64,000 nt of DNA. Origin: Bacteroidota bacterium. Its GTDB lineage: Bacteria; Bacteroidota; Bacteroidia; Palsa-965. The stretch covers positions 62,001-126,000 of the forward strand of contig JACQAM010000006.1 of NCBI GenBank assembly GCA_016194975.1, written 5' to 3'. Made by a program: the position numbers and the translations under genes. Positions 1-8,012 of the stretch are shown here, piece by piece. The notes beneath the pieces were generated by a model. It worked only from the letters and a program-made list of their open reading frames with translations. It was not told the DNA's origin and did no database searches. Position 1 is the stretch's first letter, and the number at the start of each line of letters is the position of its first letter.

Positions 1-641
1 ACATCGCGGCCGGATATTCAGCAGGAATTATCGATCTCACAAAAGGAGAACTCGGAACACGTGGTAATGCTGAATTGAGAATGAAAGAAGCCGATGCTTC
101 AGCAAAAATCCTTGGCGTAAAATTCCGGGAGAATTTAGGAATGGCCGATGGAAGATTTAAAAATGATGACACGCATCAAATAAAAATAATTGAAAAGATC
201 CGTGAGCATCGCCCGCAAATTGTTTTCTGTAATGCAATTCACGATCGTCATCCTGATCACGGGCGTGCGGCGCATCTCGTTTCCGAAAGTTGTTTTTATT
301 CCGGGTTAAAAAAAATTGAAACTGCTTTCAATGGAAAATTGCAGGAGACATGGAGGCCGCGTGCTGTTTATCATTACATCCAGGATCGCCAGTTGAAAGC
401 AGATATCATTGTGGATGTAACTTCATTTGTGGAAAAAAAACTGGAAGCGATCAAATCCTTCTCTTCTCAATTCTTCGATGTTGATTCAAGAGAACCTCTG
501 ACTCCTATTTCTGTTCCTGAATTTCTTGAAGTCGTGAAAGCGCGCATGCGTGTGTTCGGGCGCGATGCCATGATGGAATTTGCAGAAGGATTTACAGTAG
601 AGCGGAGTATTGGAGTGGAAGATATGATGAAGCTGAGGTGA
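1..641 (+). CDS. bshB1: Bacillithiol biosynthesis deacetylase BshB1, 5' truncated by window edge
   Basis: The open frame continues upstream of the first internal ATG (75) to the window edge, reading GYSAGIIDLTKGELGTRG from base 12, a conserved stretch of the BshB1 family. About 212 residues are visible; the N-terminal zinc motif (AHPDD type) lies outside the window. HDRHPDHGRA near the middle carries the downstream metal-binding histidines of PIG-L/LmbE deacetylases. The family removes the acetyl group from GlcNAc-malate to give GlcN-malate, the second step to the low-molecular-weight thiol bacillithiol, in the cytoplasm. The stop codon abuts the stop of the convergent gene with no gap. Confidence 0.9.
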   Translation, partial: IAAGYSAGIIDLTKGELGTRGNAELRMKEADASAKILGVKFRENLGMADGRFKNDDTHQIKIIEKIREHRPQIVFCNAIHDRHPDHGRAAHLVSESCFYSGLKKIETAFNGKLQETWRPRAVYHYIQDRQLKADIIVDVTSFVEKKLEAIKSFSSQFFDVDSREPLTPISVPEFLEVVKARMRVFGRDAMMEFAEGFTVERSIGVEDMMKLR

Positions 642-2009
642 TCACTCCTTCACAATTTTACTTCTAATAATTTTATCCTGCTGCTGAATTTCAACAAAAT
701 AAATTCCGTTCGCAAGCGAAGATATATCCAGCACGAACTGGTCGCCGGTTTGATTTTTCTTTTCAAATAAAGTTTTTCCATCAACACTGATCAATATTAT
801 TTTAGTGTCAGTGACTTTGCTCGTCAATGAGATTTTCACATTATCATTCGCCGGGTTCGGATAAAGTGAAATGAAATTATCCGGGGCGTTTTCACTTACA
901 GAAGTAGTGATCGCATTCAGTTTCATCACCGAAATTTTATTCGCATCGTTGCTGTCCCAATATTCTGCATAAATATCATTGGTGGAATTGATCGCGATGT
1001 TTGGAAATTCTATTTGCCCGAATGAGAATCCCGCATTGCCCGCGTACACCCACGAAGAACCCGTGAAATATTCTACTGAAGTTTTTCCGGAATAAGATCC
1101 ATCGGGAAAAACAACGAACGGAGTATTGCCTGCATCAAGAGCAATGTTGTTGAGATAATCGACATCGGTATTTAAATTTTGTCCGCCTACATAATTCCAG
1201 CTTGCTCCGTTGAACATTTGCACATTCGGCGCAAAAGGATTGGAACCGGTGTTGTAAGAAATGTAAGGAGTTGTTCCGCTGTTATCGAAAGTGATGTGCG
1301 AATACTGAATAGTTCCCGCAGAAAATGTGGAAGAGCCCACGTGCACCCAATTCGTTCCATTGTACATCATGCAACTCTCCATAAATCCTACTGTCTGATC
1401 CTGGTAAGCGATGTATGGAAGATCGGCTCCGCTCAGCGCCATTTTCATTTGGCCGGTTCCTCCGGCCGTGAATCCTGCAGTTCCTACATTCAGCCAATTA
1501 GTGCCGTTGTATTTCTGCACAACCGCCTTTCCGGAATAAGCATTGTCAACATAAGAAACAAAAGCAGTATCCGCGCTGCTGAATTTTATCGTGAGATCAT
1601 TCACCACTCCCGCAGAAAATCCTGCGCTTCCTACATTCACCCAACTCGCGCCATTGAATTTCATAACGGTGGCATGCGAAGAATTTCCCTGGTCACCGAA
1701 TGCAACATAAGGTTCATTCGCTGCATTGAACGCAATGGAAACTTCATATCCCTGCCCGGCAGAAAATCCAGCGACGCCCACATTCACCCAGCTCGCCCCG
1801 TTGTACATCATCACAGAAATTTTTCCGGAATTCGACGCATCGGGATACGCAACATAAGGAGCACCATTGTTGTCGAGTGCAAAACCGGTGTAAGTAAAAC
1901 CGGAAACAGGATTGGAAAACCCCTGCGTGCCGACTTGCGTCCATGTTTGAGAAGTGAGATGTGAGATGTGGTAAGTGAGAAGGGCGAGGAGAAGTAGAAG
2001 TTTTTTCAT
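642..2009 (-). CDS. Secreted repeat protein with T9SS type A sorting domain
   Basis: 455 residues. An N-terminal signal peptide (MKKLLLLLALL) is followed by at least six imperfect repeats of about 50 residues, each with a core like NGASWVNVGxAGFSAG and alternating strand-forming residues, which suggests a beta-propeller or similar solenoid. The last 80 residues hold SLYPNPANDNVKISL and end GIYFVEIQQQDKIIRSKIVKE-like, the pattern of the type IX secretion C-terminal sorting domain. I infer export to the cell surface or medium. No catalytic motif is visible and the substrate is unknown. Likely monocistronic. Confidence 0.85.
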   Translation of the reverse strand: MKKLLLLLALLTYHISHLTSQTWTQVGTQGFSNPVSGFTYTGFALDNNGAPYVAYPDASNSGKISVMMYNGASWVNVGVAGFSAGQGYEVSIAFNAANEPYVAFGDQGNSSHATVMKFNGASWVNVGSAGFSAGVVNDLTIKFSSADTAFVSYVDNAYSGKAVVQKYNGTNWLNVGTAGFTAGGTGQMKMALSGADLPYIAYQDQTVGFMESCMMYNGTNWVHVGSSTFSAGTIQYSHITFDNSGTTPYISYNTGSNPFAPNVQMFNGASWNYVGGQNLNTDVDYLNNIALDAGNTPFVVFPDGSYSGKTSVEYFTGSSWVYAGNAGFSFGQIEFPNIAINSTNDIYAEYWDSNDANKISVMKLNAITTSVSENAPDNFISLYPNPANDNVKISLTSKVTDTKIILISVDGKTLFEKKNQTGDQFVLDISSLANGIYFVEIQQQDKIIRSKIVKE

Positions 2010-2081
2010 TGGGGAATGGGATTTTATTGAACTAATATACCACTATCTAAACAACTCCGCATAACGTTCCGCTAAATTTTC

Positions 2082-2224
2082 GGTAGTGGGTCAGTTTGTT
2101 CTTTTCCGATTCAACTTCGCGCCGGAACTTGCCCTGAAGAATTGAAGGGCGGTTTCTATTCTATTCTTTTATTTAACCGCAAAGACGCTAAGGCGCTAAA
2201 AAATTTTCAAAATGACCTACTACC
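2082..2224. repeat. MITE-like palindromic element, copy 1
   Basis: 143 bp bounded by imperfect 17-bp inverted ends: GGTAGTGGGTCAGTTTG at 2082-2098 and its complement, with two changes, at 2208-2224. The 8 bases AAATTTTC occur directly before (2074-2081) and directly after (2225-2232), consistent with a target-site duplication. The left 42 bases match the complement of the right end of the copy at 56.5 kb, so the two copies are in opposite orientation. The interior includes AACCGCAAAGACGCTAAGGC. No open frame fits, so any movement would need a transposase in trans. Confidence 0.75.
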
Positions 2225-2246
2225 AAATTTTCGAATCGTTGAATTA

Positions 2247-3011
2247 TCAAATATCCGAATTCCAGATCCTCCACGCTTCCTCCGCCTGTAACTTCAGCAT
2301 ATCCAACCCATTCATCGTCATCGCGCCTTTTTCTTTTCCGCGTTTTAAAAATTCTGTCTCTGCCGGATTGTAAACAAGATCGTAGAGAAAATGTTTTTCG
2401 CTAATGAATTCATACGGAATTTCCGGGGCAGCATTCACATCGGGAAAAGTTCCAACTGGTGAACAGTTCACAATAAGTTTGTGCGAATCGAGAATGTAGT
2501 TGTTCAATTCAGAATAAAGTAAAATATTTTTCCCTTGAATATTTTTTTTCTCTCTCGAAACAAAAACACAATCGATGCCGATCTGTTTCAGAACAAATTC
2601 AATTGCTTTCGACGCGCCCCCGGTCCCGAGTACCAGCGCACGCTCGTGATGCGACGCGAGAAAAGGTTTTATCGATTGCCGGAAACCGTAAACGTCGGTA
2701 TTGTATCCTATGGCAATTTTGGATTTTGGATTTTGGATTTTAAATTTTATGGTGTTCACTGCACCAATCGCTCTTATGGTTTCATCCAGTTCATCGAGGA
2801 AAGGAATTATTTTTTCTTTGTAAGGAATTGTTACGCTTAATCCGCTGAGATCTTTTTCTTTTTCAAGCAAAGCAGGAAATTCCTCAATGGACTTCAACGG
2901 AAATAATCGATAAGAAGCATCTGCAATATTTTCTTTCCTGAACTTTTCAGAAAAATATTTTTCAGAAAAAGAGTGGGAGAGGGGATAGCCGATGAGGCCG
3001 AACTTACGCAC
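2247..3011 (-). CDS. aroE: Shikimate dehydrogenase
   Basis: 254 residues, GTG start. It reduces 3-dehydroshikimate to shikimate with NADPH in aromatic amino acid synthesis. The N-terminal substrate domain has GYPLSHSFSEKYF (9-20 region), catalytic Lys65 in VTIPYKEK, Asn86 in GAVNT and Asp106 in GYNTDVYGF; the NADP Rossmann loop is LGTGGASKA (128-136). Between GAVNT and GYNTD the protein has an unusual stretch (residues 88-99) encoded by a 7-base tandem repeat. The start lies 2 bases after the DedA stop, so the two are probably cotranscribed. The end of the frame is separated from the neighbouring MITE-like element by only about 20 bases. Confidence 0.95.
   Translation of the reverse strand: MRKFGLIGYPLSHSFSEKYFSEKFRKENIADASYRLFPLKSIEEFPALLEKEKDLSGLSVTIPYKEKIIPFLDELDETIRAIGAVNTIKFKIQNPKSKIAIGYNTDVYGFRQSIKPFLASHHERALVLGTGGASKAIEFVLKQIGIDCVFVSREKKNIQGKNILLYSELNNYILDSHKLIVNCSPVGTFPDVNAAPEIPYEFISEKHFLYDLVYNPAETEFLKRGKEKGAMTMNGLDMLKLQAEEAWRIWNSDI
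2716..2750. repeat. Heptamer tandem repeat (ATTTTGG) inside aroE
   Basis: Three perfect units ATTTTGG (2716-2736) are followed by two degenerate ones, ATTTTAA and ATTTTAT. The array lies within the aroE frame and encodes residues 88-99 in a loop between two conserved motifs. Confidence 0.85.
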
Positions 3012-3013
3012 GG

Positions 3014-3661
3014 CTACGATTTTTTTCCTGTATTGCGCCAGATCTCAACGATCATCGGGAGAATGGAAATAAAAATTATTCCGACAGCCACTGCTTCAGG
3101 ATGCGCAGCGATGAATGGAACCTGTCCGAAAAAATAGCCCATCATGGTCATAGAAGAGATCCACAATGCGCCGCCGAAAATATCGAATAACAGGAATTTT
3201 GAATATTTCATTTCACCGATGCCCGCAACGAACGGCGTGATGGTTCTTACAATGGGAACAAAACGCGCGATGATGATCGTGCGTACGCCGTACTTTTCGA
3301 AATAGCCATGCGTCTTGTCAATATTTTTTTGCTTGATGAGATTTCTTCCGAACAATTTTATTTTCGTTGCGCGATGACCAAAGAATTTTCCGATGAAATA
3401 ATTGCTGTTGTCGCCGAGAACCGCAGCAACAAAAAGTAAACCGATCAAAGCAAAGACATTCAATTGTCCTATAGCTGCGAATGATCCTGCAATAAAGAGC
3501 AGTGAATCGCCGGGAAGAAAAGGCATGATCACAATTCCTGTTTCGATGAAAATGACAATGAAAAAAAGAAGGTAAATGAGATTGCCGTGCGCATCAATGA
3601 ATGCAGGAAGAGCGTCGTGCAGGTGAAAAATAAAATGGAAAAAGCCGGTGATGTAATGCAT
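3014..3661 (-). CDS. DedA/SNARE-associated family membrane protein
   Basis: 215 residues with four to five hydrophobic segments. The family signature is seen around PFLPGDSLLFIAGSFAA (48-64) and in FARFVPIVRTITPFVAGIGEMKYSKFLLF (131-160 region), including the conserved Arg and the G-x-M-x-Y. DedA proteins are inner-membrane proteins linked to membrane lipid flipping and to proton-driven homeostasis; the exact substrate here is not known. It sits directly upstream of aroE in the same direction (2-base gap), downstream of the rhodanese gene. Confidence 0.88.
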   Translation of the reverse strand: MHYITGFFHFIFHLHDALPAFIDAHGNLIYLLFFIVIFIETGIVIMPFLPGDSLLFIAGSFAAIGQLNVFALIGLLFVAAVLGDNSNYFIGKFFGHRATKIKLFGRNLIKQKNIDKTHGYFEKYGVRTIIIARFVPIVRTITPFVAGIGEMKYSKFLLFDIFGGALWISSMTMMGYFFGQVPFIAAHPEAVAVGIIFISILPMIVEIWRNTGKKS

Positions 3662-3668
3662 TCGGATA

Positions 3669-3727
3669 TTTGAAAATTTGAAAATTCAAAGATTCAATTT
3701 CAAATCATCGAATCTTTGAATTTTCAA
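3669..3727. repeat. AT-rich inverted repeat between rhodanese and dedA genes
   Basis: TTGAAAATTCAAAGATTC is repeated as its complement GAATCTTTGAATTTTCAA about 20 bases later, giving a perfect 18-bp stem. Tandem ATTTGAAA units adjoin it. It could act as a weak terminator or only be one of the AT-rich intergenic repeats of this genome; there is no clear T-run in the direction of the genes. Confidence 0.6.
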
Positions 3728-3728
3728 A

Positions 3729-4046
3729 TCAATAAGTAGCGACAGAAGAATCGATCTCTTTTGACCAGGCAAGAATTCCGCCTTTGAGATTATAGAGATT
3801 GGTAAATCCGAATTGTTTTTCGAGTGCGTGAATGATCGTTCCGGATCGTGCGCCACTCCTGCAATGAATGATCACCGGTTTATCGCGTGAAATTTTTTCC
3901 GTTTGAGAAAGAATTTCTCCCATCGGTATCAATTCACCGCCGATCTCGGCGATTTCTACTTCATGCGGTTCGCGAACATCGATGAGTTGGAATGCTTCGT
4001 TGTTGTCGCGCATTTTTTTCAATTCTGAAACACTGATCTCTTTCAT
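3729..4046 (-). CDS. Rhodanese-like domain protein
   Basis: 105 residues from the ATG at 4046 (MKEISVSELKK). A longer frame starts at 4139 but would overlap the upstream gene by 77 bases and adds a sequence unlike the family, so I reject it. It is a single rhodanese domain: LIDVREPHEVEIAEIGG, then the catalytic loop HCRSGARSG with the persulfide-carrying cysteine, then YNLKGGILAW. Single-domain rhodaneses carry sulfur as a cysteine persulfide to acceptors in the cytoplasm; the acceptor here is unknown. It lies 16 bases downstream of the phosphosulfolactate synthase gene. Confidence 0.88.
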   Translation of the reverse strand: MKEISVSELKKMRDNNEAFQLIDVREPHEVEIAEIGGELIPMGEILSQTEKISRDKPVIIHCRSGARSGTIIHALEKQFGFTNLYNLKGGILAWSKEIDSSVATY

Positions 4047-4062
4047 GAGCGGAATAATTTTT

Positions 4063-4842
4063 TCAAGCGGGGTTATGCAGTTTCTGCGGGAGGAAAGTAA
4101 AAAAAGTATCGCCTCGTAATCCGAGTCGCAAAGTTTCAAGCGGGATCACTTCTTCGAATGCCACATTGCCGAGATTTACATTCGCACCGAAAAGTTTGAT
4201 GAACCATATCTGCTGCGATTTCTGCGGCGCTTCCCACAAAATATTTTCCGGTTTCACTTTCGCGATAATTTTATTCACGAGCATAGTATGCGCCTGCCCG
4301 TTGCGGTGATAGATGCCAACGTTGCCGCTCTCACGCGCCTCCGCGATCACTTTCCACGAACCGGCTTCCAGTTCTGCGAGCATCATCGAAGTCCATTTAT
4401 TCGGATGAATGATGATGCCTTCTTCTTTGGAACCGACTTCCGATAGAATGGTGAAATGTTTAGAGAGTTTGCGAATGAGTTTGCATTTCTCATCGTGATT
4501 CATTACCAGCGATCCGTCGCTCACTTCTGCATGGTCGAGTTTTAATTTCTGTGCAAATCGGATGTAATCATCCACCATGTCGCGTACTGCAAAAGCTTCG
4601 AATAAAGTTCCACCGAGATAAACGCGGATCCCCGCATCTTTATACATCTTCACTTTCTCTGCAACATTTTGAGAAACAACAGAAGTTCCGAAACCGAGTT
4701 TTACAATATCAACGAGTCCGCCAGCTGCATCAATGAACATCTCTGCCTGTTGAAGGCCGAGTCCTTTGTCCATGACCATAGTGAGGCCGTTTTTCCTTGG
4801 CTTGGAAGGGCGGTCGGGAATGTGTGGGAGATCAATATTCAT
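4063..4842 (-). CDS. Phosphosulfolactate synthase family protein (ComA-like)
   Basis: 259 residues from the ATG at 4842; a TTG three codons upstream is possible. The sequence follows the ComA barrel family: TMVMDKGLGL, VDIVKLGFGTS, YLGGTLFEAF, AEVSDGS and LSEVGSKE in order. In methanogens ComA adds sulfite to phosphoenolpyruvate to give phosphosulfolactate, the first step to coenzyme M. Bacteroidetes do not make coenzyme M but many carry this gene; a role in making sulfonates, such as precursors of sulfonolipids, is an inference. Its neighbours (TPR protein upstream, rhodanese, DedA and aroE downstream) all run in the same direction. Confidence 0.85.
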   Translation of the reverse strand: MNIDLPHIPDRPSKPRKNGLTMVMDKGLGLQQAEMFIDAAGGLVDIVKLGFGTSVVSQNVAEKVKMYKDAGIRVYLGGTLFEAFAVRDMVDDYIRFAQKLKLDHAEVSDGSLVMNHDEKCKLIRKLSKHFTILSEVGSKEEGIIIHPNKWTSMMLAELEAGSWKVIAEARESGNVGIYHRNGQAHTMLVNKIIAKVKPENILWEAPQKSQQIWFIKLFGANVNLGNVAFEEVIPLETLRLGLRGDTFFTFLPQKLHNPA

Positions 4843-4886
4843 TTTATGCAAAAAACAAAACTATGAAAAATGCTTTGAGATTGAAT

Positions 4887-6275
4887 TTACTTGCGGTAAG
4901 ATTCTATAATCTCCGTCACACCATTGTTTTCTTTCAATTGAGGAAGGAATTCAAAAAGTGTACTGTGTTTTTCAAAATCCATTTTCAATGCCTGGTGGAG
5001 ATAGCCGATCGCTTCTTGTTTGTTTCCCATACTGAGCAAGTAGGCCGACATGCGGTAATTCAATTCCGCATTGTCGGGATGAAATTTAATTCCTTCCTGT
5101 ATGGTTTCAAGTGCAGTTTGGCGATGCTGCATTTCAAATTGTACGCGGGAAAGATCGAGCCAGATATTTGTATTGTCAGGTTCAAGTTCAAGAACGCGCT
5201 TGTAAGCCATTTCAGCTTCTTCCTGGAATCCCATTTTCATTTGAAGGTCACCGAACACATACCAGTACTCGGCGCTGTCGGGAACAAGTTCGATCGCTTT
5301 TTTTACATAATGAATTCCTTCCTGAAGGCGATTCTGTAATTCGAGAATGATGCCTGTGCCCAGCCACGCATCGGCTAATTGCGGATCGATGCGTGTTGCG
5401 CGATTGTAATGCACGAGCGCTTTATCGTATTCCTGTTTGCGTTCAAAACATTCGCCGATGTAATAATGTGTTTCCGCACGCTGATCTTCGAAACGGAAAG
5501 TTTCCCTGTATGTTTCTATCGCCTCATCCAGTTTCCCGGTGGCAGCGAGTGCATTTGCTTTATTGAAATACGCGGCTGAATAATCTTCTTTGATCACGAG
5601 TGCGTAATCATAAGCTTCAATTGCATTTTCGTATAATCCGCTTCTGCTGTAAGCAACACCCAAACTAAACCAACCTGCAGGATTGTAAGGACGTTTGTCG
5701 GTGTAACCACTGAAAAATTCTATACTCTGTGCACGGTCGTTGAGCATTTCAAAACAGTAAGCAAGTTCATTGAGTGCAGCGTCATAATCGGGATTCAATT
5801 CGAGCGTGCGCGTGAACATGACAGCGGCTTCTGCATAACTTCCCATTGTAGAAAGTTCATAGCCCGTGCAGAATTTCACTTCATCTTCAGAAATATCATA
5901 CTTGTATCCGATGTTGTAACAATCGATCGCTTTATCGTGCAACCCCATTTGCCCGTAAATATTTCCGCGCGTCATGAACACCTCTCCGTAAAAAGGATCC
6001 ATGCGTTCGGCTTCTTCAAGAATTTCAAGTGCTACCTGGTTTTCCCCCATGTGCACATGCACCTGCGCTTTCATTACGACAAATAAAGGAGAGAAAGGAT
6101 GAAGTTTTCTTCCGAGTGCGATCACTTCAAGCGCCTTGCGGTTTTGTCTTGCCTGGATATAATGATCGGCAATCTCCTCCAGTTCCTCTTCTTCAAAAAA
6201 AACAAGAGATTCACTCCGTTTCATTTCTTCGTACCGCTCGATCAACCCGTGGGAGGGTTTTTTCTCATCGTTCAT
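4887..6275 (-). CDS. Tetratricopeptide repeat protein
   Basis: 462 residues composed almost wholly of 34-residue TPR units, about eleven, with the usual W/LG/Y/A/F/P pattern (for example NPAGWFSLGVAYSRSGLYENAIEAY). There is no signal peptide and no catalytic domain, so it is probably a cytoplasmic scaffold for protein contacts. It is the first gene of the leftward series ending in aroE; the gap to the next gene is 44 bases. It diverges from glmM, with the 188 bases between carrying a -7-like box for each direction. Confidence 0.88.
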   Translation of the reverse strand: MNDEKKPSHGLIERYEEMKRSESLVFFEEEELEEIADHYIQARQNRKALEVIALGRKLHPFSPLFVVMKAQVHVHMGENQVALEILEEAERMDPFYGEVFMTRGNIYGQMGLHDKAIDCYNIGYKYDISEDEVKFCTGYELSTMGSYAEAAVMFTRTLELNPDYDAALNELAYCFEMLNDRAQSIEFFSGYTDKRPYNPAGWFSLGVAYSRSGLYENAIEAYDYALVIKEDYSAAYFNKANALAATGKLDEAIETYRETFRFEDQRAETHYYIGECFERKQEYDKALVHYNRATRIDPQLADAWLGTGIILELQNRLQEGIHYVKKAIELVPDSAEYWYVFGDLQMKMGFQEEAEMAYKRVLELEPDNTNIWLDLSRVQFEMQHRQTALETIQEGIKFHPDNAELNYRMSAYLLSMGNKQEAIGYLHQALKMDFEKHSTLFEFLPQLKENNGVTEIIESYRK

Positions 6276-6302
6276 AGAACGGGTATTAGGATATTATTCA
6301 TA

Positions 6303-6310
6303 CAAAGATA
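6303..6310 (-). promoter_or_regulatory. Candidate -7 box for the TPR-aroE series
   Basis: Read on the minus strand this is TATCTTTG, an exact match to the Bacteroidetes -7 consensus TAnnTTTG, 28 bases upstream of the TPR start. I see no convincing TTG at the -33 position. Confidence 0.45.
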
Positions 6311-6432
6311 CGTTTAATACAGGCAAAAGTTGCTTTTTGCCCGATGGAGCGGCAAAAGTTTTTAACTAAAAAAGGCTTTTGCAGTGTTAGTATATTTCGG
6401 AAATTACCAATTAGATAGTTTTCCCCGCACTC

Positions 6433-6440
6433 TATCTTTG
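6433..6440 (+). promoter_or_regulatory. Candidate -7 box for glmM
   Basis: TATCTTTG matches TAnnTTTG and ends 23 bases before the GTG start of glmM. The -33 element is not clear (TTAG at 6411). Confidence 0.5.
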
Positions 6441-6463
6441 CTATCCTTTTTAATATAATTCAG

Positions 6464-7864
6464 GTGGCCCTAATCAAATCAATTTCCGGAATCCGAGGTA
6501 CGATCGGCGGAGATCCCGGCGACGGATTGAGTCCAGTCGACATTGTAAAATTCTCTGCTGCATTCGGCATGTGGACTAAAAAAAGATCAGGTAAAAAAAA
6601 ATGCAGAATAGTTGTGGGTCGCGATGCGCGCATTTCCGGCGACATGGTAAATCGCCTTGTGACCGGAACATTTTGCGGGCTGGGAATTGATGTCGTGGAT
6701 ATCGGGTTGAGTACAACGCCCACAGTAGAAATGGCAGTTCCCAATGAAAAAGCCGCCGGCGGAATCATACTTACTGCGAGCCATAATCCCAAACAATGGA
6801 ATGCGTTGAAATTACTGAATGAAAAAGGAGAATTCATTTCTGCTGCCGACGGGGAAGAGGTGCTTGGAATTGCCGCTGCAGAAAAATATTTTTTTGCGGA
6901 AGTAGGGAATCTCGGAAAAGTGGAAACCAACAACGATTATTTTCAATTTCACATTGAGAAAATTCTCGCGCTCCCGCTTGTGGATGTAAAAGCGATCACT
7001 GAAAAAAAATTCCGCGTGGCGATCGATGCGGTGAATTCCACAGGAGGAATAGTTGTTCCCATGTTGTTGAATGCGCTCGGGGTAGAAGACATCACAAAAA
7101 TTCACTGCGACCCTACCGGTGATTTTGCTCACAATCCTGAACCGCTTCCTGAAAATCTGCGTGACATTTCAAAAACGGTTACCAAAAGCAAATCGCATCT
7201 TGGAATTGTTGTAGATCCCGATGTGGACCGATTGGCTTTGGTTTGCGAAGACGGGGAAATGTTCGGCGAAGAATATACACTTGTTGCAATCGCTGATTTT
7301 GTTCTGAAAAATAAAAAAGGGAATACTGTTTCCAATTTATCTTCCACGCGCGCATTGCGTGATGTGACGGAAAAAGCGGGAGGAAAATATTTTGCTTCAG
7401 CAGTGGGCGAGGTGAATGTGGTGGAAATGATGAAGGCCAATCACGCCGTCATCGGAGGGGAAGGAAACGGTGGTGTAATTTATCCTGAATTGCATTATGG
7501 CCGCGATGCACTTGCCGGCATTGCATTATTCCTCACACATCTTGCAAAATTCGGAAAGAGCTGTTCTATGTTGCGTGCGTCTTATCCCGATTATTATATT
7601 TCAAAAAATAAAATCGAATTGACCCCCGAAGTGAACGTCGATGAAATTCTTTCCGGGATAAAAACAAAATACAAGAAGCATCCGGTCGATCTTGTGGACG
7701 GAGTGAAAATTGAATTTGATAAAGAGTGGGTTCATCTCCGCCGATCGAATACAGAACCTATCATCCGCATTTATTCCGAGAGTGAATCGGAAACCACTGC
7801 ACAGAATCTCGCGAAGAAGATCATTGCAGATATCAAAGAACTGATCAAAGCGCAGCAGGCATAG
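6464..7864 (+). CDS. glmM: Phosphoglucosamine mutase / phosphohexomutase
   Basis: 466 residues from a GTG start. It is an alpha-D-phosphohexomutase: N-terminal ISGIRGTIGG, phosphoserine loop TASHNPKQWNALK with Ser106, metal loop DPDVDRLA (about 249-256) and C-terminal phosphate-binding RRSNTEPIIRIYSES. GlmM converts glucosamine-6-phosphate to glucosamine-1-phosphate for UDP-GlcNAc, peptidoglycan and LPS. The opening ISGIRGT is characteristic of Bacteroidetes glmM-annotated enzymes; phosphomannomutase activity cannot be excluded from sequence alone. It runs toward the cysteine desulfurase gene, separated by 148 bases with AT-rich repeats and a separate promoter. Confidence 0.85.
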   Translation: MALIKSISGIRGTIGGDPGDGLSPVDIVKFSAAFGMWTKKRSGKKKCRIVVGRDARISGDMVNRLVTGTFCGLGIDVVDIGLSTTPTVEMAVPNEKAAGGIILTASHNPKQWNALKLLNEKGEFISAADGEEVLGIAAAEKYFFAEVGNLGKVETNNDYFQFHIEKILALPLVDVKAITEKKFRVAIDAVNSTGGIVVPMLLNALGVEDITKIHCDPTGDFAHNPEPLPENLRDISKTVTKSKSHLGIVVDPDVDRLALVCEDGEMFGEEYTLVAIADFVLKNKKGNTVSNLSSTRALRDVTEKAGGKYFASAVGEVNVVEMMKANHAVIGGEGNGGVIYPELHYGRDALAGIALFLTHLAKFGKSCSMLRASYPDYYISKNKIELTPEVNVDEILSGIKTKYKKHPVDLVDGVKIEFDKEWVHLRRSNTEPIIRIYSESESETTAQNLAKKIIADIKELIKAQQA

Positions 7865-7871
7865 ATCCAAA

Positions 7872-7892
7872 ATTTGAAATTTGAAGATTGAT
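7872..7892. repeat. Heptamer-type intergenic repeat downstream of glmM
   Basis: ATTTGAA ATTTGAA GATTGAT in register, two exact and one degenerate 7-base unit, in the glmM to cysteine desulfurase gap. Confidence 0.5.
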
Positions 7893-7982
7893 TAATCGCG
7901 GCGGGATCAATTTAAAATCATAAATGGTCAATATTGAATCTCCGGATCTTCAAATGATCGAATTTAGAATTTTCGAATTCCC

Positions 7983-7990
7983 TACCTTTG
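7983..7990 (+). promoter_or_regulatory. Candidate -7 box for the cysteine desulfurase gene
   Basis: TACCTTTG matches TAnnTTTG and ends 22 bases before the ATG at 8013. A -33 element is not evident. Confidence 0.5.
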
Positions 7991-8012
7991 TATTTCATCG
8001 AATCTCCACCGT

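Noticed and set aside
1179-1964. Long plus-strand open frame of 261 codons
   Set aside because: It lies fully antisense to the T9SS repeat protein; its repetitive His/Arg-rich translation mirrors the repeats of the real gene.
6812-7440. Minus-strand frames within glmM
   Set aside because: Shadow frames; glmM codons carry all family motifs.
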